From Muricauda sp. SCSIO 64092 (lineage in GTDB: Bacteria; Bacteroidota; Bacteroidia; Flavobacteriales; Flavobacteriaceae), in the NCBI RefSeq assembly GCF_023016285.1, contig NZ_CP095413.1, positions 372,001 through 436,000 on the forward strand: a stretch of 64,000 nucleotides of DNA, written 5' to 3'. This document shows, in pieces, positions 42,366 to 51,541 of the stretch. The position numbers and the translations under genes were made by a program. Each line of letters begins with the position of its first letter. Within the stretch, counting starts at the first letter, position 1. Under the pieces are notes generated by a model. That model was not told where the DNA came from, made no database searches, and saw only the letters and a list, made by a program, of their open reading frames with translations.

Positions 42366-45300
42366 CTATTTTACAAGTATCCGCTTGACCACCCTCTCCC
42401 CAGCCCTGGTCTCTATTTCCATTATATATGTACCGCTGGATAAATGACTTATATCCATTTGCAGGGTGTTCGCCGAATGGACATGGACCCCAAGGGCATT
42501 GTATATCTTCACTTGCCGTAACGCTTCGCCATCAGGTAGTCCAATGTTGATCTCATCTTGTGCTGGGTTCGGGTAGACGCTGACATTGTTGCGCGCATTA
42601 GCTTTAGCAACATCAACATGGGCAGGTGCCACCACATTTTCTAAAGGGGATGCTTTAGGACTGGTGCCCTGTACCACAGCACTCTTTCCTGTCGTCGGTG
42701 CCTCTGTAATGGACTTAAAGCCGTGCCAACCTGCAGCAAAATATGCCTCCCAAGTGCCAGCAGGTACGATCAAGTCTATTTGCTCGATGACGTATTCTGA
42801 AGGACCAAAGATTTGATAATACAGTGGCGGATTGGTGGCCTCTATCACCACTGTGGTAAGGTTTGAGTTGTTCCAAAAAGCCCCAAGAACAATACTGGTC
42901 ACACTGTTTGGTATGGTGACCTCGGTCAAGGCGTTACCATGAAAAGCAAAATGCTCGATACTGGTCACCGTATTGGGTATCTCAACACTGGTCAAGCCAC
43001 TTTGATAAAAAGCACCTTCGCCAATAGCGGTCACCTCGTAGTCGATGCCTTGATAGTTGGCCGTTGGGGGGATGGTCACCGTTCCTCCCGTAATGCCATA
43101 GTCCACCACCTTTACTTTATAAGAGGTCAAGGAAGTAATCTCGTATGATATATTATCGACAATGAAGATGTCCCCGTGCTCTGCCGGTTCCGTGATGGAC
43201 CTAAAGCCCGTCCAATCTGCATCTATATAATCTTGTCTCTTGCCCTTGGGAACGACCAGGTCTATTTGGTCACGGCCTGGATTTTGAAAGGCATCTGCAT
43301 CGAGCGCTGGGGGATCGTTAGGTTTCACCCTCACCAAGCCAAGGTTTGGGTTGTCATAAAAGGCCTGGAACCCTATACTTTCCACAAGGCCCGGTATGGT
43401 CACCTCTTTAAGGTCGTTTTCGGCAAAGGTCCACTTCTCAATTCTGGTGACACCATCGGGTATGGCCACACTGTCCAATTGGTTGTCGCCAAACGCCCGT
43501 TGCCCGAGACTGTCCACACTGGTGGGGAGTTCAACACTGGTCAATTGGTTACCGTAAAAAGCATCTTTCCCGATATCCATGACACCGTTGGGTATGACAA
43601 CACGGGTCAGTTGGTTGTTTTCAAAAGCACTTTCCCCAATACCGGTCACCGTGTTGGGTATCGTCACACTGGTCAAATTGTTGACATAAAAAGCCCATTT
43701 CCCAATAGCGGTCACCGTGTAGGTGTTCGGGCCATGAGCCACCATTGGGGAGATGGTCACCATGGTACCTCCCGAGGTGTCATAGTCCATAACCGCTACT
43801 TCTTTATCAGGGACTATTTTGGTAATTTTGTATGTGATATTATCCGAAATGAAGGTGTCATCGATCCCTATATCTTCCGTGATGGATTTGAAGCCCGTCC
43901 AATCAGGATGGTCCGAATAAGCCGGTACCCTGCCCTTGGGAACGACCAGATCTATTTGGTCACGGTCCGTAAAGGTACTTTCTTGAATATCTGGTGGATC
44001 GTTGGCCTTTACGGTCACCAAGTTAAGGTTCATGTTGGCTGAAAAGGCATCATCCAAAATATGGGTCACACCATCGGGTATGGTCACACTGGTCAATTGG
44101 TTATCCTGAAAAGCACTATGCCCAATACGGGTCACACCATCCGGAATGTTTACCTCAATCAAATTCTTGCTCATAAAAGCTTGATTATCAATACTGGTCA
44201 CCTTGAAATCAATGCCTTGGTAGTAGGCCGTTGGGGGGATGTCCACACTGGAACCTCCTAAGGTGTCATAGTCCATAACCGCTACTTCTTTATCGGGGAC
44301 TATTTCGATAATTTTGTATGTGATATTATCCGAAATGAAGGTGTCATCGACCACATCTTCCGTGATGGACTTGAAGTCCGTCCAGTCACTACTCAAATAA
44401 ATATCCTTCTTGCCCTTGGGAACGATCAGGTGTATTAGGTCACGGTTTTTAAACGCATCTTTATCGAGTGTTGGAGGACTGTCAGCCTTCACCGTCACCA
44501 TGGCAAGGTTTAGGTTGTCCCAAAAAGCCCATTGATCGATCCTGGTCACATTGACCGGTAGGGTCACCTCGGTCAAATCGTTGTCCCAAAAAGCACTGTT
44601 CCCAATAGTTTTCAAGCTGTTGGGTAGGGTCACACTTGTTAACTGGTTATTCTGAAAAGCATGGGTCCCAATACTGGTTAAGTTGTTGGGTAGGTTCACC
44701 TCCGTCAATTGGTTGGACTGAAAAGCGTAATTCGAAATACGGGTCACACTGTTGGGTATGGTCACACTGGTCAATTGGTTCACGGCAAAAGCAGCCTCTC
44801 CAATATTGGTCACCTCGAAATCGATGCCTTGGTAGTTGACCGTTGGGGGGATGTCCACACTGGAACCTCCTAAGGTGTCATAGTCCATAACCACTACCTC
44901 TTTATCGGGGACTATTTCGGTAATTTTGTATGTGATATCATCCGAAACGAAGGTGTCATCGACCGCAACTTCCGTGATGGATTTAAATCCCGTCCAATCA
45001 GGATGGCCCGAATAAGCCTGTACCCTGCCCTTGGGAACGATCAGGTCTATTTGACCACGGTTTTTGAACGCATCTTTATCGAGTGTTGGTAGGGGATCAT
45101 TGGTAGACTTCGCCCTCACGGTGACCAGGTTTAGGTTGTCCCAAAAAGCCCATTGATCGATCCTGGTCACATTGACCGGTAGGGTCACCCCGGTCAAATC
45201 GTTGTGCCAAAAAGCACTGTTCCCAATACTGGTCAAGTTGTTGGGTAGGGTCACCTCAGTCAATTGGTTATTCTGAAAAGCATGGGTCCCAATACTGGTC

Positions 45301-46796
45301 ACATTGTTGGGAATGGTCACACGGGTCAATTGGTTGTTTTGAAAAGCATAATTCCCAATAGTTTCCAAGCTGTTGGGTAGGGTCACACTGGTCAATTGGT
45401 TCACGGCAAAAGTTGCCTCTCCAATATGTGTCACACCTTCAGGAATAGTGACACGGGTCAATTGGTTATCGCCAAAAGCATGACTCCCAATGCTGGTCAC
45501 ACTGTTGGGAATTTCAAGATGTCCTTTTAATTGGTTGTACTGAAAAGCATTGTCCCCGATCCTGGTCAACGTGTTAGGTAGGGTCACACTGGTCAAATTG
45601 TTGAGATAAAAAGCCCATTTCCCAATAGCGGTCACCTTGAAATCGATGCCTTGGTAGTTGGCCGTTGGGGGGATGTCCACACTGGTACCTCCTGAGGTGT
45701 CATAGTCCATAACCGCTACTTCTTTATCGGGGACTGTTTCGGTAATTTTGTATGTGATATTATCCGAAATGAAGGTGTCATCGACCACATCTTCCGTGAT
45801 GGACTTAAATCCCGTCCAGTCACCGTGCAAATAAGCTTGCACTCTATCTTTAGGTACAATAAGATCTATTTGGCTACGGTTTGTAAGGTCTTTAAACGCT
45901 TTTTCATGGAGTGTTGGAGGACTGTCACGCTCCACCATCACCAGGTGAAGGTCCAAGTTGTCTGTAAAGGCATGCTGTCCAATAAAGGTCACACTGCTGG
46001 GAATCTTGATACTGGTCAATTGGTTAATGTAAAAAGCACCTGGCCCAATACTGGCTACACTGTTTGGAATTTCAAGATGTCCTTGTAATTGGTTGGCCAT
46101 AAAAGCAGCCTCGTCGATACGAGTCACACTCTCGGGTATGGTCACACTGTTCAATTTGTTGTCTAGAAAAGCACTATTCCCAATGCTGGTCACACCGTTG
46201 GGTATGGTTACACTGGCCAATTGGTTGAAGGCAAAGGCACCATCCTCGATACTGGTCACACCGTTGGGTATGGTTACATTGGTCAATTTGTTGTCTAGAA
46301 AAGCACTATCCCCAATGCTGGTCACACTGTTGGGTAGGGTTACACTGGTCAATTGGTTATTGTAAAAAGCAAAATCCCCAATAGTGGTCAAACCGTTGGG
46401 TATGGTCACCTCGGTCAGGTTGTTGTACGCAAAAGCACGTTCCCCGATACTGTCCAAACCGCTGGGTATGGTCACCTCGGTCAGGTTGTTGTACGCAAAA
46501 GCATGACTCTCGATACGGGTGACACTGTTGGGAATGGTTACGCTGGTCAATTGGTTGTATCTAAAAGCATCCTTGCCAATGGCGGTCACCGCATAGTTGA
46601 CAAGTTGGTATCGGACCGTTGAGGGGATGGTCACTTCCGTGGTCGCACCGATATAGTCTACCACCTCAACTTGGGCTGGAGCGGTAGCCGTAATTTCGTA
46701 TCTGATGCCATCAACGGTAAATTGTTGGCCATAACTGCTAATGCCCACCAATACCACAAAGATGGTAGCAATCATTAAGTGTAGTTGTTTTTTCAT
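42366..46796 (-). CDS. Giant BspA-type LRR surface protein, paralogue of the 6554-10972 gene, type A sorting domain
   Basis: 1476 residues from the ATG at 46796 (leader MKKQLHLMIATIF, ending SSYGQQ). Six header/LRR/cap blocks are visible (FTVDGIRYEI, FISDNITYKI, FVSDDITYKI, FISDNITYKI, FISDNITYKI, FIVDNISYEI), with LRR_5 repeats such as LTSVTIPNSVTRI. The tail is an Ala-rich linker plus the type A domain (NVSVYPNPAQDEINI to RILVK). Leader, first header, the block around ~43000-43950 and the tail are close to identical to the paralogue ~36 kb away, while other LRR runs differ in number and order. The orphan type B tail just downstream shows that this copy replaced another gene. Predicted surface adhesin. 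Confidence 0.9.
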   Translation of the reverse strand: MKKQLHLMIATIFVVLVGISSYGQQFTVDGIRYEITATAPAQVEVVDYIGATTEVTIPSTVRYQLVNYAVTAIGKDAFRYNQLTSVTIPNSVTRIESHAFAYNNLTEVTIPSGLDSIGERAFAYNNLTEVTIPNGLTTIGDFAFYNNQLTSVTLPNSVTSIGDSAFLDNKLTNVTIPNGVTSIEDGAFAFNQLASVTIPNGVTSIGNSAFLDNKLNSVTIPESVTRIDEAAFMANQLQGHLEIPNSVASIGPGAFYINQLTSIKIPSSVTFIGQHAFTDNLDLHLVMVERDSPPTLHEKAFKDLTNRSQIDLIVPKDRVQAYLHGDWTGFKSITEDVVDDTFISDNITYKITETVPDKEVAVMDYDTSGGTSVDIPPTANYQGIDFKVTAIGKWAFYLNNLTSVTLPNTLTRIGDNAFQYNQLKGHLEIPNSVTSIGSHAFGDNQLTRVTIPEGVTHIGEATFAVNQLTSVTLPNSLETIGNYAFQNNQLTRVTIPNNVTSIGTHAFQNNQLTEVTLPNNLTSIGNSAFWHNDLTGVTLPVNVTRIDQWAFWDNLNLVTVRAKSTNDPLPTLDKDAFKNRGQIDLIVPKGRVQAYSGHPDWTGFKSITEVAVDDTFVSDDITYKITEIVPDKEVVVMDYDTLGGSSVDIPPTVNYQGIDFEVTNIGEAAFAVNQLTSVTIPNSVTRISNYAFQSNQLTEVNLPNNLTSIGTHAFQNNQLTSVTLPNSLKTIGNSAFWDNDLTEVTLPVNVTRIDQWAFWDNLNLAMVTVKADSPPTLDKDAFKNRDLIHLIVPKGKKDIYLSSDWTDFKSITEDVVDDTFISDNITYKIIEIVPDKEVAVMDYDTLGGSSVDIPPTAYYQGIDFKVTSIDNQAFMSKNLIEVNIPDGVTRIGHSAFQDNQLTSVTIPDGVTHILDDAFSANMNLNLVTVKANDPPDIQESTFTDRDQIDLVVPKGRVPAYSDHPDWTGFKSITEDIGIDDTFISDNITYKITKIVPDKEVAVMDYDTSGGTMVTISPMVAHGPNTYTVTAIGKWAFYVNNLTSVTIPNTVTGIGESAFENNQLTRVVIPNGVMDIGKDAFYGNQLTSVELPTSVDSLGQRAFGDNQLDSVAIPDGVTRIEKWTFAENDLKEVTIPGLVESIGFQAFYDNPNLGLVRVKPNDPPALDADAFQNPGRDQIDLVVPKGKRQDYIDADWTGFRSITEPAEHGDIFIVDNISYEITSLTSYKVKVVDYGITGGTVTIPPTANYQGIDYEVTAIGEGAFYQSGLTSVEIPNTVTSIEHFAFHGNALTEVTIPNSVTSIVLGAFWNNSNLTTVVIEATNPPLYYQIFGPSEYVIEQIDLIVPAGTWEAYFAAGWHGFKSITEAPTTGKSAVVQGTSPKASPLENVVAPAHVDVAKANARNNVSVYPNPAQDEINIGLPDGEALRQVKIYNALGVHVHSANTLQMDISHLSSGTYIMEIETRAGERVVKRILVK

Positions 46797-46870
46797 TTTA
46801 ATGGTTTTTAGGTTAATGAATATAAATTCAAAGTAAAAAAGAACCATACATGGGAAATGTCCAAAAATCA

Positions 46871-46896
46871 GTGCTGAAACCAATTAAAGAAGGGAC
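46871..46896 (-). promoter_or_regulatory. GTCCC-N18-CAC element, 75 bp before LRR gene start
   Basis: Identical in position and almost in sequence to the copy at 11047, consistent with duplication of promoter plus gene. Confidence 0.6.
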
Positions 46897-47051
46897 ATAA
46901 CAAGGTGTTTTTGGGGATAATAAGAATCCAGTACTTGACCTATTCATTGGAAAACGGTTCAACAATAGTGGAGGAAAACGACTTGCCCTCCCAAATTGGG
47001 AAGGGAACTTGAAATCCAAGCCTTAATTCGGAATTAAACAATTTGTGGAAC

Positions 47052-47092
47052 AATAAGGGAAAGACCTTTTGTCAATAACAAAGGCCCTTATT
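47052..47092 (-). terminator. Two-step hairpin over the end of the barrel pseudogene
   Basis: Outer arms AATAAGGG / CCCTTATT and inner arms CCTTTTGT / ACAAAGG enclose a CAATA loop. The stem overlaps the stop codon at 47088. There is no good T-run, so termination is plausible but not certain. Confidence 0.45.
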
Positions 47093-47492
47093 CCCCCACT
47101 ATAAAATAATGGGTTTCCGGGGTGTCTTCAGAAAAATTAGTGATATTGACCTCTATATATTCTGATATATATTCTGAATAATAAGGCGTATTGGAGTTAA
47201 AATTGACAGCATCAAAACTCAAGGAATATTCACCGTCTTCAACCAGAATGATCCCCATCCGCGATTCATAAAAATCCCTGCTATTGAGTCCGTATCTTCC
47301 GTACCATACACCTACCCCAGCGGAAAAATTCTTCGAAAAAGCATTTTCATATACCAAATAAGCGGACTAATCTGCCATTAAATAGCTGGAATTTATGGCT
47401 ATATCATTCCTGTAGGTATCGTTTTTACCACTTTCCTGGCCTGAAGACCAAAAGACACCAAGAAAAAAACCAATCAATTGAAGTCTTTTCAT
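47088..47492 (-). pseudogene. Small outer-membrane protein interrupted by an in-frame TAG
   Basis: The frame starts at the ATG at 47492 with a good signal peptide (MKRLQLIGFFLGVFWSSGQ) and runs 134 codons to 47088, apart from a single TAG at codon 42 (47367-47369). After it the same frame continues AYLVYENAFSKNFSAGVGVWYGRYG and ends THYFIVGE, with alternating strands of a small barrel. One base change would restore it, so this is a recent nonsense mutation, a sequencing error or, less likely, readthrough. Family not recognised. It lies downstream of a 43-residue membrane peptide. Confidence 0.75.
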
Positions 47493-47525
47493 TTTTACGA
47501 TTAATGGTTTTTTGGTGTTGCTTTG

Positions 47526-47657
47526 CTATGGGAATAAAGTAGTCCTAACCAGTATGATTACACCGAACAGGATGGTACTTATCTGTGCAAGCACTATAGC
47601 ATACAAGACGAAATGCAATACTTTTAGTTTCATCTGTTTTTGCAAAACTTTGAACAT
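47526..47657 (-). CDS. 43-residue single-helix membrane peptide
   Basis: ATG at 47657, stop at 47526. MFKVLQKQMKLKVLHFVLYA is followed by IVLAQISTILFGVIILVR: a basic N-terminus and one long hydrophobic helix. It starts 34 bp before the barrel pseudogene on the same strand. Small and without a known family, but the amphipathic-to-hydrophobic pattern looks real. Confidence 0.45.
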   Translation of the reverse strand: MFKVLQKQMKLKVLHFVLYAIVLAQISTILFGVIILVRTTLFP

Positions 47658-47873
47658 GTTTATTGGGATGTGATTTTTTTCACTGCTGCTGTCGTATTGG
47701 CTTTTGTTCGATTCTTAAATATTAATTGGTATATAGGCTGCCCATTAACTAAAATCAGCCCTGAACTTTTTCAAATCTTTCCATCAAGAACGATTTGACA
47801 AGAACATTTTGTTAAATAGGGCAGCCCTATACGCTAACTAAACAAAAAACTAACTACAAACCTTTAAAACTCT
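47658..47873. other. AT-rich spacer, nothing recognised
   Basis: Between the propeller gene stop (47874) and the small membrane peptide. No regulatory element with the 21-bp spacing and no open frame of note. Confidence 0.4.
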
Positions 47874-48953
47874 TTATATCTGGGTCCATTTATTGGAGTT
47901 CTTTTTAAATCGATACATGCGCAGGTAGTTTATGGTCGGTACATTCATGCCTCTTTTCGCAAAGGCCCCCATAAGGGTAAGGGTACCATCATTGCCCAAA
48001 CTCATATGGTTGAACCCTGATAAATCGGCCCCCATTGTCCTGCCATCGATATCCGCGCCCAGCCGTATCCATGTGTTGGCCCTATTTTGATAGGTTCGGA
48101 CATACGGGTATCTTTTCCCTTTATCATTGTTATATGCTGCTATGGCCACAGAATTACCGTTATTGGACAGGCTTATACTCCAACCTGCGAAATTTCCCGT
48201 CGGTTCCCCAACAATATCCTTCCCTATTTGCACCCAACGTCCCGATACATTTTTATAGACACTTACATAGCCCGATGATGCCCCTCCCTGATGTGCCCCT
48301 ATTGCCAAAGTTTTGCCGTTACCGGATAAACTCACGCTTGCTCCGAAATAATCTTTTGCCGCTTTACCATTGATATCCGCACCTATCTGAATCCATTTTC
48401 CCGAATCGTTTTTGTACACACGTACATGCCCTGAAGATTTGCCATTGCCACTGTTGAGCACAGCTCCAATAGCCACCGTGGTACCATCACCGGATAGGTC
48501 CACACTATAGCCCGAGCCATCTCCCTGTGCTTCACCATCGATATCCCCACCTATTTGCTCCCAAACACCGGCATTATTTTTATACACCCGTACATGCCCC
48601 GAATTTATGCCGTTACGCCCATGGTTGCGCCTGGCTCCAACAGCCACCGTGGTGCCATCACCGGACAGGCCCACACTATAGCCCGACCAATCCCTTACTG
48701 CTTCCCCATGGATAACCTCCCCTATTTGGCTCCAAATGCCGGAGCTATTTTTGTATACGCCTACGCAACCTGATTTTATACCGTCATTATCGCCCTGGTG
48801 GTTTCCTATGGCCAAGGTCATAACATCATCCGATAGACTCACGCTGTAAGCCGACAAGTCAACGAACGGTCTTTTGGCGGTCGTAGCTATTTGGGCCTGG
48901 GCGCAAATAACAAAACTCAATATGAAGGCCATGGATGTAAATCGCAAGGGCAT
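47874..48953 (-). CDS. Short exported beta-propeller protein lacking a sorting domain
   Basis: 359 residues. Signal peptide MPLRFTSMAFILSFVICAQAQ. Six to seven ~50-residue repeats of the form GYSVDLSGDGTTVAIGA...SGHVRVYKNDSGKWIQIGADI.G.A, the same blade type as in the adhesin at 38539. The sequence stops inside a blade at NKWTQI, where other repeats continue with GxDIxGE, and has no T9SS tail or anchor. It is either a truncated relative of the larger adhesin or a soluble secreted propeller. A regulatory element lies 65 bp upstream of the ATG. Confidence 0.8.
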   Translation of the reverse strand: MPLRFTSMAFILSFVICAQAQIATTAKRPFVDLSAYSVSLSDDVMTLAIGNHQGDNDGIKSGCVGVYKNSSGIWSQIGEVIHGEAVRDWSGYSVGLSGDGTTVAVGARRNHGRNGINSGHVRVYKNNAGVWEQIGGDIDGEAQGDGSGYSVDLSGDGTTVAIGAVLNSGNGKSSGHVRVYKNDSGKWIQIGADINGKAAKDYFGASVSLSGNGKTLAIGAHQGGASSGYVSVYKNVSGRWVQIGKDIVGEPTGNFAGWSISLSNNGNSVAIAAYNNDKGKRYPYVRTYQNRANTWIRLGADIDGRTMGADLSGFNHMSLGNDGTLTLMGAFAKRGMNVPTINYLRMYRFKKNSNKWTQI

Positions 48954-49017
48954 TTTTAAGTTAGGTTTTTATTTCACGGACGAAGATTGAACCTATTCCA
49001 TGCGCAGCCATAAAAAT

Positions 49018-49043
49018 GTGTCGAAGTCGGTTGAATTGGGGAC
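49018..49043 (-). promoter_or_regulatory. GTCCC-N18-CAC element, 65 bp before the short propeller gene
   Basis: Perfect halves; flanks differ from the LRR set, so the two half-sites and their spacing are what is conserved. Confidence 0.55.
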
Positions 49044-49358
49044 TAAAGCCTCATTATTGGGGACCGATCCAAAATGGGGTCCTTAAATGACTTGTGAAAA
49101 TTTGTTGAATCTTCATAAAATGGCCACCCGAACCATAAAGCGACTAAAAATGCCTTCGGCCGTTGTGGAAAAAGAAGATTCGGCATATGAAAATTGGAAT
49201 GGCGGCATAATATCTACTATTATGGAAGATAAATTGAACAATCGGTGCGTTACCGCTATAACCATATAAAAAAAGGGAAAGGGTAATCACGGTATGGGTA
49301 CAGCTTCAGAATAAAACCACATCAGGGCATCATATACCCAATCCTTGTGTTGATACCA
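49044..49358. other. Spacer, nothing convincing
   Basis: A 60-codon plus-strand frame exists (49087-49269), but it has no leader, no recognisable family and no ribosome-binding context. I see no reliable gene. Confidence 0.3.
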
Positions 49359-49967
49359 TCAGTTCCACGATGACGAATAATCGCCATCTTTGAACATCTC
49401 CCCAAGCCCTTTGAACTGCTTTAAGCGCAACACTTCATCTGCGTCCATTCCCAACGCATCCATTATTTTCGCGGGAGGCCATCCGTTTGTGGACAAAATC
49501 TTTACCACCTCGCTTATTTCCCCGATTTGATGCCGTCCCCGGGCCCTATTGTGCCTAATAGTGGCCACTATACAATCACTGTTGGGCAGGTCCAATACGA
49601 CTACCGGGACTTTACGGCCCAATCTTTTCAGTAATTCCTTGTTCTTTTTGATAAGTCTCCAGCGATGATAACCATCTATCAGGGTGTAACGCTGTTCCTT
49701 TTCGGCACAGACCAGCAGGGGCATGGTGATTCCGTGATCGATCAGGGAACGGAGCAACAACCGCTTTTCCGGAGCGGCCATTTTATTGGGATTATACGAA
49801 TTGGGCAAAAGGGTATTTATGGGCACCCATAGTACTTCGGAAACCGGTTCTTTATATTGTCCAAATACTTTTATAATACTATTTGCGAGTTCCGTTTTCT
49901 TTTCTTCGGGAATACCACTGGTTTCCTTCAAAACATCCAGGATATCCTGTTTTATACTTTTCTTCAT
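49359..49967 (-). CDS. IbrB-like ParB-domain protein
   Basis: 202 residues. Residues ~45-125 form a ParB-type N-terminal domain: WVPINTLLPNSYNPNKM, RSLIDHGITMPLLVCAE, YTLIDGYHRWRL (the GxHR box) and ATIRHNRARGRH. A helical C-terminus follows (IGEISEVVKILSTNGWPPAK). ParB-domain proteins of this size next to a PAPS-reductase-like gene are the IbrB class. In E. coli, IbrA and IbrB together activate genes for immunoglobulin-binding surface proteins. The start overlaps the stop of the upstream gene by 4 bp (ATGA-type coupling), so the two are translated as a unit. Whether it regulates surface genes here is inference. Confidence 0.82.
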   Translation of the reverse strand: MKKSIKQDILDVLKETSGIPEEKKTELANSIIKVFGQYKEPVSEVLWVPINTLLPNSYNPNKMAAPEKRLLLRSLIDHGITMPLLVCAEKEQRYTLIDGYHRWRLIKKNKELLKRLGRKVPVVVLDLPNSDCIVATIRHNRARGRHQIGEISEVVKILSTNGWPPAKIMDALGMDADEVLRLKQFKGLGEMFKDGDYSSSWN

Positions 49968-51145
49968 GATGCGGTCTTTTCCTTGACGTATAAGGTTTCA
50001 TAAGTCTTCTTGGTTCTGGTAAAGCCAAGGCTGCGACACCACCAATCGTTTTTGATGATACATTTGCATATCCTTCTCCAGGAGGGGAGTTTCCCTGCAT
50101 TTTCCAGCTTTAAGTTGCCCTGGTCCGGGATGAGGTCGGAAGGAAAGCCGTTGTTCTCCCACCACTTGAGAAAGGTCTCTATTTTACTGGTATAATGAAG
50201 CCTCGTAATTTCCGGCATGGAACGCAATAGGATGTACGTATATTTTTTCCATGTGAGTCCATCTGGCAAGACTACCTTGATCCTACCAAGAACGGCGGTC
50301 TTGCTGTAAACGGCCCCAAAATTGACCCCATGGACCCGGGCCACCACCTTGCTCCAGGTTTCGGGTTCGATTTCGTGAAAATAAGCCAAGCTTTGGCGTT
50401 GATCCTCCCCATAGGGTTGACAGATACGCATTTTATGAATGGAGATTCCGCATAGATAAAAATAATCGTACAGTTTATTGTACCTTATTTTTTGCTTGCC
50501 CACATACCGCCATATGTCCTCGGTACGCCAATCATAAATGGGATAGGAAAACACCAAATCTTCCGAAGCTTTGCTCATCCAGTTTTCCCCGCCCCAACCG
50601 TTGGCGGTAACCGAAAAGAACCTGTTCAGACTTTCATCGGATCGAATGCCCAACATGCAGGAGCACAACTCACCATCGGAAAACCAATTGCCCCACTGGT
50701 ACACAAAATCCTCGAACTCCATTCCATAGTGGAAAAAGGGGTAATACCCAATATCGGATATCACCTGTGGGTGCTTTGGCATGGGGCGGATCCATCTCTC
50801 GGATTCTTGAGGGTCCCAGCAGCGCCAATGGGGCTGGAACACACTGACCGAATTTCGGAGGTTCAGGGGAAGGCAAATCCAGTGTAGGTTTATTTTTTCC
50901 GTATGGAGCGCAACCTCCTCAATGTGCCTTATCGTGGTATCGTATTGCCCCTCCAGATCAACGAACAATACATCGAGTGGCAACCTGTTCTCCAATTCCG
51001 CCACCTGTAGGGCCAAATGCAACATGACCGTACTGTCCTTACCCCCACTAAAGGCCAAATACACCTTTGGGAAAATATCAAATATGTCTTGCATCCGGTT
51101 TAAAGCGGCGCTAAGCACATTTTCATCCAAGTAATTTTTGGGCAT
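49964..51145 (-). CDS. IbrA-like PAPS-reductase-family (DUF3440) protein
   Basis: 393 residues. The P-loop of the ATP-pyrophosphatase fold, SGGKDS, is at residues 33-38 in VYLAFSGGKDSTVML. It is followed by LFVDLEGQYDTTIRHIE and a region with RTEDIWRYV and KMRICQPYGEDQRQSL, typical of the DUF3440 branch (IbrA-like) rather than true sulfate-assimilation CysH, whose catalytic ECG(I/L)H tail is absent. It ends in a basic C-terminal domain (KSxGFTRTKKTYETL-like). Forms an overlapping pair with the ParB-domain gene. Related enzymes occur on phages and plasmids; substrate unknown. Nothing in sulfur metabolism surrounds it. Confidence 0.82.
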   Translation of the reverse strand: MPKNYLDENVLSAALNRMQDIFDIFPKVYLAFSGGKDSTVMLHLALQVAELENRLPLDVLFVDLEGQYDTTIRHIEEVALHTEKINLHWICLPLNLRNSVSVFQPHWRCWDPQESERWIRPMPKHPQVISDIGYYPFFHYGMEFEDFVYQWGNWFSDGELCSCMLGIRSDESLNRFFSVTANGWGGENWMSKASEDLVFSYPIYDWRTEDIWRYVGKQKIRYNKLYDYFYLCGISIHKMRICQPYGEDQRQSLAYFHEIEPETWSKVVARVHGVNFGAVYSKTAVLGRIKVVLPDGLTWKKYTYILLRSMPEITRLHYTSKIETFLKWWENNGFPSDLIPDQGNLKLENAGKLPSWRRICKCIIKNDWWCRSLGFTRTKKTYETLYVKEKTAS

Positions 51146-51541
51146 TTTTAAAATTTATTGGTTTATTGAAAAAACGGTGACGCATTTTTTTGTGTTCAAA
51201 AACATAGAATGACCTTTGGATATTAAAGTCACTTTCCTTGGTCCGAGATATACCCATAAAAATTGGATAACTACTTCTTTTAATTTTTGCCATTTAAATC
51301 TTTAATTGTGATGCAGCCTTTTTTATGGGACGCCACCCTGCCCTTAGGAATTATAATCGATGAACACTATTAATGCTAACCCAAGAGAGGGTACGGCCCA
51401 AAAGACTTACTACTATCAACTTTTTCTTCACCATATGTTCTACCAACAGTCAAGCTCAGGGGTTCTTGCTGCGCTGTCAAGGCGCTGCTGCACCGGCCGT
51501 ATATTTGAATTTGGAAAACCTAAAAAGGCAATACCCGCGTA
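51146..51541. other. Spacer, nothing recognised
   Basis: AT-rich near the IbrA start, then GC-richer sequence. Two overlapping plus-strand frames here are polar, have no family and are probably noise. No 21-bp spaced element. Confidence 0.35.

Noticed and set aside
46797..47019. N-terminal extensions and short frames reading through the regulatory element (also at 5857-6033, 10973-11059, 41510-41692)
   Set aside because: They translate the conserved non-coding element and place polar sequence before a clean signal peptide. The inner ATG is used in all paralogues.
49087..49269. 60-codon plus-strand frame
   Set aside because: No family, leader or context; between two minus-strand genes, consistent with chance.
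49964..51145. Assimilatory PAPS reductase (CysH)
   Set aside because: Lacks the C-terminal catalytic Cys motif and sulfur-assimilation neighbours, and is coupled to a ParB-domain gene, which fits the IbrA-like branch.
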